Below the pieces are notes generated by a model, which made no database searches, was not told the DNA's origin, and was given only the letters and a program-made list of their open reading frames with translations. Shown one piece after another: positions 42,870-52,795 of a stretch of DNA of 64,000 bases; position 1 is the stretch's first letter, and every line of letters begins with the position of its first letter. The stretch is from the NCBI GenBank assembly GCA_946800325.1, contig OX326959.1, forward strand, positions 5,166,501 to 5,230,500. Direction: 5' to 3'. The translations under genes and the position numbers were made by a program. This stretch comes from Luzula sylvatica (Eukaryota; Streptophyta; Magnoliopsida; Poales; Juncaceae).

Positions 42870-45800
42870 TCAGAGAAATTCATCGTTTTGGGAGTGATCG
42901 GGTTTTGCCACCTGGCAGTCAACAGTTGACTCCGGACCCGTAGCTCTAATATCGATGTTGCCATTGTCACTTTGGTCCAATTTGGTGTCTGAATTTTTTA
43001 TCGAGTCCTCGAAATTAGGATAATTACTTTCTTCAGTAGTAATCATCTCATCCTCTCTCTCATCAGTGTCCTTTTTACATTCTACAAAAGCAAAAAGAAT
43101 GTTATAAAAATTCACAAATAATTTCAACAAAAAAGTAAAATAAATGAATAAAAAAGACCTGATTTCTGAGTATCGGTTTCGACCAAGTTTTTGGTAAGTA
43201 TAGAAGAGCCAGGAAATAACATGAGAGTGATATTATTCAATAATTTCTTCTCGTTTTCTTGTATGGGTTTGAACCCGAAACCCGTTACCCACGTCTCCAC
43301 CAGATCCGGTATCGCCGACAACACCAATAACTTCACTCTAAACGACCGCAACATCTAATCAATCAAAAATTAAAAATAATATTACCATTTCCACTATATT
43401 CAAGATGAAATTACAAAAATACCCTTTCGATAGTATCGAGGAGGCGTCTACACATTCCTTGTCGCCGATACTGTTCGTCGCCACCAATGGCATTTCCGCA
43501 ATTCTATTTCCATGTATCCTAATATTATTTTTAAACATTATTTTCTTCATAATATTATTTAATTCTTTCAGAGGGGCATTTATGTAATTTCATTTTAATT
43601 TACCTTAGTGACGCAACAGATACAATATCATCGCCTTTCTCTAACACAACCGTGTAAAACCCTTTATAATCCAACCGTGCAAAATTCGACCTAAAATTAA
43701 AAATTAAATAAATTAAAAAAAAAAATACAATTATATCATTAAAAAATAAATAAAATCGTACCCGCGATTATAAACGACATGAGGAATCATGTCGATACCG
43801 GTTCGAGGATCCACCATCGGTACGAAACATTCTTCCATTAGGGTTAACGCCACGGCTAGTTTAGTATTACACTCAGCCATCAATGCGATTTTTTGAGTCG
43901 AATGAACTTTTTGCTCTTCGTGATTCGATCTTAATATCGTCCACGATAGACCATCATCGAAGAAATTCGCCACTCCCACGTGCGATCTCAACCATTGATG
44001 TATCTATTTAAAAAAAATGTTAAATTTAAGAATTAATGGAGGTTCTCTTTGTAAATTTACCTCTTGACAACTAATCCCACAAAACCAAGTATCGTCTCCG
44101 TCACTAGTTATTCCTCCAATGCATGTGTCATGGTCTATAAAATATAGAACACGAAAATAGAAATTTAAATGTAATTAATTAATTTAAAAAAATGGGTATA
44201 ATATAAAACATACATGAGTCTTCACATTGCAAGCATTTAAGATCGCAAGAAGTGGAAATATCGTTTTTACCCCCCACTGCGTTTCCGCAACTCTGACATA
44301 TACAATGCCAACAATACCAACTTCCTTCCGGTACCGCCTCCTTCAACCAAAAACAAACAAGGGTATTTTAGAATATTCTGAAAAATCACGGGTATTTTCG
44401 AAATACTTTTTTTTTTAAATATTGCAATATACCTGACAAGGCAAGCAAGCAGGATGATAAGTATTGGGACACTTGTCGCAACAAAGAAGCTCGCCACCAT
44501 CGCCACACAAAGCACATGTATCGTCGTTCTGATCGTCCTTATCGGATCCCGAACCCGACCCGTTAACCCGCTCCACACCTTTCCTCAACCGATACTCCGC
44601 GCTCCACGCCTCCAGCTGGCAAAGCGTGAAGCTCTTCCCGGACTGGAGGAATATATTCCCGTTTCTCTGACATCTCGGGCCCGCATGGTTTTTGAATTCG
44701 GTCAAGGACATGATTTTACTGCAACAATTGCAGAGAATTCCTTCGAGAGTGACCCATCCTTCTTTCAAAACCTCGCTATTTTTTAAATTTCGGTACTGGA
44801 TTATCTCGTTCAACGCGATGCCACCTGTCGCGATTAGCCACGACAGTACGGTTTTGCGAGCCAAAATTAATCTTCTCGAGTCGAGAGGTGGGTTCGAATT
44901 GGGGTTTTTTTTCTTGGATTTGTTGTTGGTTTTATTTCGTAAAGCGAGTTGGAATTTTCGTTTCGGGGTTTTTCTGAGAGTTCGCATCTTGTACTTTTTC
45001 TTCGGGTTGAGGGTCGAAGCGGATGCGAATTTACCCGACGAATTGAAATCCTTGTTTTTTATTATCGCGGTGATTAGAAGGTCATCGTCGTAAATATGGA
45101 AACCTCGCGGTCTTTTATAACCACCGTTCTTTTGTTTCTTCGTGCCAGGTGGATTTTTAGGCTTTCGACCTCTCTTGGTACGTTTTGGGGGCTCGTTATC
45201 ATTACCATTAGCGTTATTATTATTATTATCAATTTCTTCTATTGGATTCGATGCGTTAGTCGAAATGGCGAGCGAATCGGGCGCGGATTTAGGGAGACTC
45301 GATTCGTTCAAACTATTATTCTCTATTAAGTCATTTTCCAGGAAACGATTTCCCTGGAAATGGATATCCGAGAAACCATTTTCCGAAGCTTCGGATTTCG
45401 GCCATCTCCGTGCTTTGGGTTTGGTTTCGCTAGACCGAGGCTTCTTTGGCGGTTTCATATCCGAATTTTCCTACCAATTCACAAATTAAACACAAATTAG
45501 TAAAATGTTAATTAATTAATATTTTTGTAATAAAAAATATTACCCCGTTGGCTCCGCCGGGGGCATCGATTTCCGAAATCCTCTTGGATCTCTTACGCGA
45601 TTTCTTGATCGAATTATTCACCAATTTCGTCTCGTAATCTAACAATAACAAAAATCAATTTTAAATCTTTTTTTTTAACAATTAATTTTTAAATCGGACA
45701 CATACCTATATTATTATTATTATCATCCATATTAGCCGAATCATTAATCCTCTCATCATCGTTATTAATTTTTGGATCGTCATCATGATTATTATAATAT

Positions 45801-47392
45801 TTGCACTCAACTAAACCACCGAGATTAATATAATCATTTCCACAATCCTTATCTCCACACGAACATTTTTTCCTCTTCATTCTCCTTCCTTTATTACTCT
45901 TCCGCCCTTCCTCAAACCCATCATTTTCATCATCATTATTATTATTATTAATAATATTTTCGTCAACACCAACTTTCTCTCTCTTCCTCCTTCCCTCACT
46001 AACAACCATACTCTCTCCATTGACCACTCTAAGCGTACCCCTATTCCTCAACACGTGTACCTTCTTATCGATACAAACCACCGAAACGTATGGGTCAAGA
46101 ATTCGCCACTTGTCACGCAACGATTGGCCTATGGACACCGATCCAGACAACCTCGATACGGTCTCAGCTAAATCGACCCAGAAGATGCTCACGTCAGACC
46201 ACTCCTTGATTTCTGACGAGTTGGATGATGACGAATGAGCGGCCAGGATTTGGCCACACGTGCGCCAGGCTTTGGAGAAGGTGGTGAAGATGAGATCGCT
46301 TGGAGGGAACTTGTAGTATGCGGCCATCTTGGTGCGGTCGCTTCGCTTTCGCGGGTCGATTTGCCAACCCGCTTCAGTTAGGACCCGGCTCGCTTGGACC
46401 CGTAATTGGTCTGACAAGTCCTTGCTTAAGGATTTTGGTTCCGTGCGGTTTGCCGAGTCCTTGTTCGCTTCCTCTGAAAATGCTGACGTGGCGAAATATG
46501 AAATTTTGTAGGGGTATATATGTAAAAAGTAATATTTAAATGGCTAGAGTAAAATTATTACCGTATGAATTGTCCTGGGTTTCTGTATCGATATGTGAAT
46601 CATAGTTTATTGGAGTCGATAATATATTTGAATCGTTTTCCGCGCCAATATTGCCTTGATAGATAATAAAATAGGTAATTAATAAATAACATATATATAA
46701 ATAAAGCATGAGTATTTTATGATTATTTTAAAACTAATTTGCGTACCGTATACTAGTTCTGTTTCTGGTTCGGGTTCTTCGTCTGTGGATTCATTAGGTA
46801 AGGTAATTTCATGATCGAATTCTAGAGGATCAGTTTCGATAAAATTATCGCTTGAAGTACCCAAATTGCCCCCAATTGTAGCATACAAATCCACTTCGGA
46901 AGGACCCATATAAATATGGTGATTCTCGTTCAAGTTTCCATTTGGGAGATCAAAATTACCATTTGGGGAAATGATATTATCTTCAAAATTACCATTTTGA
47001 GAAATAATATCATGGTCGAAAGTACCATTTTGGGATATAATATCGCGATCAAAATTTCCATTATGAGAAACAAATGGATCCTCAACGGTAAAACCTAGGG
47101 TTTCGAATTCTAATGGGTGTGGCTCCATAATGTCGTTTTGCGAATTTAGCCTGTTATTTTCCTCCGAATTTGATTCTTGAATGATTGAAATCGAACCGGA
47201 AATGATTTCGAAACCGGTTTGTGAAATAGGTTCAATTCCATTTTTGAAAAAGATATCTTTGAATATATCAGATTCTTCATTTGATTCCTCGAAGTTATTG
47301 TTCGATGATAAAAGGAAGTCCTCTCCAAACATCATTCTCATCATTTCGGTTTCGGTGAAATTGCGAGGTAATTTTGACTTCTCACTAGCCAT
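42870..47392 (-). pseudogene. IDM1-like PHD-finger / GNAT acetyltransferase gene with a one-base frameshift
   Basis: Twelve exons: 47392-46747, 46654-46562, 46473-45706, 45638-45544, 45470-44433, 44340-44214, 44134-44061, 44003-43762, 43690-43604, 43518-43423, 43354-43159, 43081-42870. Acidic Asn-rich N-terminus with internal repeats, basic Lys/Arg linker, Tify-like block (EGILCNCCSKIMSLTEFKNH) at about 765, PHD finger CALCGDGGELLCCDKCPNTY continued by WYCWHCICQSC, a second Cys/His cluster (CLQCEDSYHDTC), then a GNAT fold ([29 protein letters not shown]). IDM1-type proteins bind chromatin and acetylate histone H3 to allow active DNA demethylation. Exons sum to 3674 nt, one short of whole codons. 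In exon 10, VATNS is followed by YRRQGMCRRLLDTIER in another frame. The break at about 43465-43476 hits the acetyl-CoA loop, and the shifted frame stops in exon 11. Either a recent null allele or a one-base assembly error; everything else is intact. Confidence 0.85.
46920..47065 (-). repeat. 33-bp coding minisatellite in the IDM1-like N-terminus
   Basis: About four units encoding NGNFDRDIISQ, NGTFDHDIISQ, NGNFEDNIISP and NGNFDLP, followed by NGNLNEN. The unit is 33 bp, so copy changes keep the frame. Confidence 0.75.
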
Positions 47393-49226
47393 TTGCTACT
47401 TCTTTTTACTAAATTCGAGGAAGTGAGTAAGAAGTAAGTAGGGTCAAATTAGGAGAAATTTGAATAGAGTGGACTTTATAAATCTTAAGGAGAATGGAGT
47501 GAAAGTTTTGAACGTAAGCCTTCTAGATCCCCCAAATACACAACTCTAGCCCTAAAATAGCAAGAGAAATAGCTCAAAAGAAGAACGAGAACCAAATTCT
47601 ACTGTAATATTACTATAACACCCAAATCAAACAAAATTTTACTACTTACGAACTAAATTTGTCCAAAATTGAATTATACTTCTACGGTACAGTAGCTCTA
47701 ATCAGCCAAAATTTCAACACTGAGGACAAAGGATCGAAAGACCCACTCGAAATAGCTAGAAATCAAACCCAAAATAAGAAAATCACTACTTGAACCACAA
47801 ATCGGACCAAATTATACTAACCCAAAACGAAGTAAAGAGGCCGAAAAGATCAATCTCACAAACGCACCTCAAACGAAAGAAATCACAACGAAAAACTCCC
47901 ACTTGAGTTTCAAATCAGACCGAATTACACCCTTCAATGACCTGAAATCGCAAATTCACACAGATCAAAGCTCAATGCAAGAAGACAGAAAAGAAGAACA
48001 CAAAATTCCGCCTGAATCGAGCTTATGATCCGAAAACACGAGAAGGGTGGCTCGATTTGGGCGAAACGAGATGAGGGAAGGAACAACGGAGACACCTCGC
48101 AGTGTAGAGCCGCACTTTCTAGCTCACTTTCTTTGACCCCCTGGTTTATTTTCGTCCTCTTGCACGGATACCCTTGTAGAGAGAGAGAGAGAGAGAGAGA
48201 GAGGAAAGAGAGTGTGTGTGTGTGTTACTGTGTATGTGTAAGCCAGTGAGTAAATCTTTTTTTGGCTTAATTATTTTGAAGTTATTAAAAGAGAGAGAGA
48301 AAGGAGAGGCAAAATCTGTGTAGTTTTTAAGAATCAAAATTTGTGATGAATTATTAATGAATGGAAATGGAGACAAGCAAGCTTGTGTGGGATTGGCAGC
48401 TAGTTTTGGCTTCTTTCGGTTTTCTTTTTCTTTTGTTTTTTTTATATAGAGAGAGAGAAGAGCCGGTACAAACTATTTTTTTTGGTAACCTTATTATTTT
48501 TAGAGAGATATTTTTTCGTCTAAAAAAATATTGAAATATTTTTTTTTAATTATGATATGTATTACAAACAAATAATTCATTAATCAGCAAACATATATTT
48601 TTTAAATTAACATTAAAAAATAGAAATGTATCATTAATACATACTAAGCAAATATTTGACAATTATGTTTTGTGATAATTATATAAATAAAAAATAATAT
48701 TCATTGTATTTTTGTTATGTTGATTTACAAAATATTTGATTTGAAAATTAATAAGACCAATTGTTTAAAATGTATACTATTATTAAAAAAAGTATTATGG
48801 AATTTTTCTGTAAAAATATAAATAACCGTAAGAAATATTAAACTTTAGAAATAGCGCTATCCGTTTTTTTTCATGTCATATCATATCGCTTCGATTTTTT
48901 TTGGGGAAGGGGAATACATATACTGATAAAAAAATCTAATAGATACACAAAATTAAAATTATATGTATTAATTTAAAAACAAAATTAAAAACACAATAGT
49001 ATGTATGGGTAACAAATTTTCTTTTGTGTGTGGGTGTTTAATATAGATATATTTAATTATAAATACATTTTTAAAGTACAAATATATTTTCTTATTTATA
49101 CATTTTGAAATATACCTCATTTGACGTGTCGTATATATTTTCAGATACATGATATATTTTTTTGGATTGGTGATATAAGTTTTAAATGGATGATGCATCA
49201 TTTAATGCAATATACATTTCAGAATT
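47393..49226. other. IDM1-like 5' region and AT-rich intergenic DNA
   Basis: No further gene is supported. A (GA)n/(GT)n compound tract at 48179-48225 and two more GA tracts (48291-48305, 48449-48462) lie 0.8-1.1 kb upstream of the ATG and may mark the transcription start on the minus strand, with leader introns between. 48500-49226 is AT-rich and ends at the LINE target site. Confidence 0.4.
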
Positions 49227-49256
49227 ATAACATTGTTCTTTTTTTTTTTTTTTTTT

Positions 49257-49345
49257 GATAAAAAAGGCATAGCCTTTTGATATATTGAAATAAGAAAAAG
49301 TTCTATACAATAATCATGAACGTGTTGTTCATGTAGAGTAAACGG
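49257..49345 (-). other. LINE 3' UTR hairpins before the poly(A) tail
   Basis: On the element strand aaaaggctatgccttttt forms a tight stem (AAAAGGC/GCCTTTT) just before the A tail, and catgaacaacacgttcatg forms a second one about 60 bases upstream. A conserved 3' stem-loop is known in plant L1 elements and their SINE partners, where reverse transcriptase recognises it. Confidence 0.65.
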
Positions 49346-49400
49346 AAAATAAAACCTATAAATCTTAGAATAAGAATTTGCGTGTTTGAGCTAGTAAGCT

Positions 49401-52400
49401 TTAACACCATTTTTGCCAACTTTTGGCCTCCTCGACCGCTCTTCTAGCTATGGTTATCGGTGGAGCTTTCTTGTTTTGGAATACTCGTTTATTTCTTTCC
49501 TTCCATATGCCCCATAGCATGGCCGCCCATCTCGACGTCCACTCTTTTTTCTCCGTCGGTATTTGTTTTTTCCTATTTGATTTTAGGGTATTCGATAGAC
49601 TTCCATGCATTTGCGTTTGTTGGCTCGTGTTGGTTAGTCTATCGGTCAACTTCCATGCCGCTTGTGTGTATGTACACGAGACTAATAAGTGGTGCCTAGT
49701 TTCGGGTCTTGCATGGCAAAGCACGCATTTGTCGATATGTGGCCATCCTCTTTTTGCTAGTCTATCAGCGGTATTTAGTTTGTTTTGCATTGCTAGCCAA
49801 ACAAAAAACTTGACCTTTGTTGGGGCTTTTATTTTCCAAACTACTCTTTGCCAAGGGGTATTAATTCCCGGGTTTCTCATGAAAGCGTAAGCCGATTTTG
49901 CCGAAAAAATCCCCGTTGGGTCCCAATTCCATTTTGTGGTCCCGTCTATATTTGTCGTTGTTGCCACCTTATAAATTGGGATTAATTCTTTTAATTGTTT
50001 GAGGAAAAACGAGTTCGTTCCGCTATGTTCCTCTAGGTCTTTTACCGAGTTTATGTTGTGTAATTTTGCCAAACATTTAGCCCAAATATTATCATTTTTC
50101 TCATCGAGCTTCCAAAGCCATTTTAGGAGTAGGGCGTTATTTTTTGTTTCTAAATCTTGTATTCCTAGTCCTCCGTTCTTTTTTGGTAAGCACATAGTTT
50201 CCCAATTGACAAGACAACTTCCGGGTGTGCATTTATCCCCTCCCTTCCACATGAAGGCTCTTAGCGATCGTTCAATTTCTTTTATACACCATTTTGGTAG
50301 TTTCATCGTTTGCATAATATAGGTCGGAATTGCATTTAGGGTTGCTTTTAGTAAAGTTAGTCTCCCCCCCGTTGTAAGAAATCTCCCTTTCCATGAACCA
50401 ATTCTTTTTTGGACTTTCCTAATTAATTCTAGGAGTGAGTTTTTGTTCGGTTTGTTAGATGATAGGGGCAACCCTAAATATTTTGTCGGTAATTCTTGTT
50501 TTTCATAGCCTATTATGTTTTGTAGTGTTTCTAGGTATGTATTTGGTATTGCTATCGGTGTAAAGGAACTCTTAGTTTCATTTATTTGGAGTCCGGTTAT
50601 TTCGGAAAAACATGCAAGTCCTTCTTTTATCAATTTAAGGTTGTTTGCATGTGCTTCGACGAAAATTATCGTGTCATCGGCAAATTGAAGAACTTGGGTG
50701 GGTAGTGTTGTTGATTTTTGTATTAGGGGGTCAAGTTTCCACACAACGTCTTGCAAGACATCCACGGCTATGTCAAATAATAGTGGAGATAAGGGGTCAC
50801 CTTGTCTTAGCCCCCTTTGGTGAAAGAAAAAATCCGAGAGTAATCCATTGGATTTTATGTTGGAACTTGACGAGATGAAGAGATTATGGATCCAAAGTAT
50901 CCATTTGTCCGGGAACTTTTTTTCTTTTAGAAGCTTTAGGATGAACTTCCAAGATACCGTGTCAAAAGCTTTTTTAAAATCAATTTTTAGCATGACCGTT
51001 GGTATTTTCTTTTCTTTGTAAAATTGGTGTAACTCTCTAGCCACTACAAAGGTTTCCGTGATCGCCCTTTCTTTTAGGAATGCCGTTTGATTGTGGTGTA
51101 TAAGTTGAGGTAATAAGGGTTTTAATCTCGTTGCTAGTAATTTTGTTATTATTTTAATTGGTATTGATAATACGCTTATGGGTCTAAAGTCCTCTACCGA
51201 GGTCGGATTGTCCTTTTTTGGGATTAAGGTTATGCTTGCCATATTTAGCCGCCATAAGTCTAATCTATTTTCGTAAAAATCGTTCACTATGTCTATAATT
51301 TCCTTTTTCATCGTGGACCACATTTGTGTTATGTACTCCGCGGGGACTCCATCCGGTCCGGAGGCTTTTCCTTTCTTTAATTCACTTATTGTCATTTGTA
51401 TCTCGGATTCGGTGAATGGTAGTGTTAGGGGTGATAGATCGATATTATTTCGTGCGGGGTTTAGAATGGTTTGTAGGTTAAAATCCGGTTCTCTTACTCG
51501 TTTCGATCCAAGTATTTCCGAGTAGTGTTCTTTGAAAAGGTTTAGTATTTCTTTTTTGTCGGTGATCGTGTTGGCTCCTTGGTTTATTGATGGTATGGTA
51601 TTGTTGAATCTTTTTGCCGTGGCTATTGCATGAAAGTATTTTGTGTTTTGGTCACCTAATTTGAGCCATGTGCACGAAGCTCTTTGTTGCCATTTTCCTT
51701 CTTGGTTCGACGTAAGAGTATAAATTAGTTCCTTTAGTTCGATTCTTAGATTTCTTTCTATTCCTTCTAACGGGTTGTCCTCTTCTTTTAAATCTAGGTG
51801 TCTTACTACCTCTTTTGCGGTTTGTAATTGTTCATTATTTTTTTTGAACGCTTCTTTTGCCCAAGTTGTTAATCCATTCTTGACTTTGTGAAGTTTAAAT
51901 ATCACGGTTTTGGCCGAATTATTTATGTTGGGTGGTTGTTCGTTCCATAGATTTTCGAAATTTATTTTGATATCGTGGTGTTGTAGCCAAAATCTTTCTA
52001 ATCTTTTTGGTTTTGGTTCTCTTGTACTTTCTTTGGATAGAGTTAATTTTAGTGGGGCATGATCGGAAGTTGTTGTTGGTAGGTCAATGAAAGAGGGTAT
52101 GAGATTGTAGTTTAGGAATTCGTGTGAGATGAAAGCCCTATCTAATTTAGAATGTGTCGTGTTTGACCTTCCGTTGGACCATGTGTATTTTCTTCCGTGT
52201 AGTGGAATTTCCATTAAATTTAATTGGTCTATAAGGTGGTTAAATTCAAGTACAAGAAAAGGGTCGTGTCCCACACCCGTTGTTTCACTTCGTGATCTCG
52301 TAAGGTTAAAGTCTCCTAGAATTATCCAAGGTCCGTTGTGGTTTATTCTTATCGTATTTAATTCGGTTAGGAAAGTTGTTCTTAAGTCATTACTTGTTGG

Positions 52401-52751
52401 TCCATATACGTTTGTTAGTAGGAAGGAGAAATTGCTTTGGGATTGTATTATGGTGTTAAGACAAAAAATGGAAGGTAGTGTGTCTTGTATTTTGAATGCA
52501 TTTGTTGTTGCCGTCATTTGGCCTCCTCGCGATCCCACCGCATTTTTGAATGATGAATTTATGAATTTTGCGGGACAAACTTTTTTCATATCAAAATAAG
52601 ATGGATTTCCTAATTTAGTTTCTTGCATACATACAATGTTGCAACTAGCATCTCTAACCGAGTTTTTGATAACCTTACATTTTTCATGGTTACCAAGTCC
52701 TCTCACATTCCAACACAAAATAGAGATCGAATTAAATAGTTTTACAATCAT
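49401..52751 (-). CDS. LINE ORF2: endonuclease-reverse transcriptase
   Basis: 1116 residues, uninterrupted. An apurinic-like endonuclease occupies about 1-235: CWNVRGLG, CMQETK, TNVYGPT, GDFNLTRS and TSDHAPLKL carry the Asn, Glu, Asp and His of the active site. The reverse transcriptase core is at about 470-740: LIPKKDNPTSVEDFRPISV, KIDFKKAFDTVSW, RGLRQGDPLSPLLF and LQFADDTIIF (FADD catalytic pair). The C-terminal zf-RVT segment is at about 950-1040 (WKIKAPTKVKFFVWLAMQN, CVLCHARPETRHHLL). There is no RNase H domain. The protein nicks the target and primes cDNA from the nick. All visible catalytic residues are present, so this ORF could still be active. Confidence 0.95.
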   Translation of the reverse strand: MIVKLFNSISILCWNVRGLGNHEKCKVIKNSVRDASCNIVCMQETKLGNPSYFDMKKVCPAKFINSSFKNAVGSRGGQMTATTNAFKIQDTLPSIFCLNTIIQSQSNFSFLLTNVYGPTSNDLRTTFLTELNTIRINHNGPWIILGDFNLTRSRSETTGVGHDPFLVLEFNHLIDQLNLMEIPLHGRKYTWSNGRSNTTHSKLDRAFISHEFLNYNLIPSFIDLPTTTSDHAPLKLTLSKESTREPKPKRLERFWLQHHDIKINFENLWNEQPPNINNSAKTVIFKLHKVKNGLTTWAKEAFKKNNEQLQTAKEVVRHLDLKEEDNPLEGIERNLRIELKELIYTLTSNQEGKWQQRASCTWLKLGDQNTKYFHAIATAKRFNNTIPSINQGANTITDKKEILNLFKEHYSEILGSKRVREPDFNLQTILNPARNNIDLSPLTLPFTESEIQMTISELKKGKASGPDGVPAEYITQMWSTMKKEIIDIVNDFYENRLDLWRLNMASITLIPKKDNPTSVEDFRPISVLSIPIKIITKLLATRLKPLLPQLIHHNQTAFLKERAITETFVVARELHQFYKEKKIPTVMLKIDFKKAFDTVSWKFILKLLKEKKFPDKWILWIHNLFISSSSNIKSNGLLSDFFFHQRGLRQGDPLSPLLFDIAVDVLQDVVWKLDPLIQKSTTLPTQVLQFADDTIIFVEAHANNLKLIKEGLACFSEITGLQINETKSSFTPIAIPNTYLETLQNIIGYEKQELPTKYLGLPLSSNKPNKNSLLELIRKVQKRIGSWKGRFLTTGGRLTLLKATLNAIPTYIMQTMKLPKWCIKEIERSLRAFMWKGGDKCTPGSCLVNWETMCLPKKNGGLGIQDLETKNNALLLKWLWKLDEKNDNIWAKCLAKLHNINSVKDLEEHSGTNSFFLKQLKELIPIYKVATTTNIDGTTKWNWDPTGIFSAKSAYAFMRNPGINTPWQRVVWKIKAPTKVKFFVWLAMQNKLNTADRLAKRGWPHIDKCVLCHARPETRHHLLVSCTYTQAAWKLTDRLTNTSQQTQMHGSLSNTLKSNRKKQIPTEKKEWTSRWAAMLWGIWKERNKRVFQNKKAPPITIARRAVEEAKSWQKWC

Positions 52752-52795
52752 TGTTAAACAAAAATAATTAGTCTATTCGGCCTCTATGAGTCGGC

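Noticed and set aside
44454..46539. Plus-strand ORFs over the IDM1-like exons
   Set aside because: Antisense shadows of GC-richer exon DNA.
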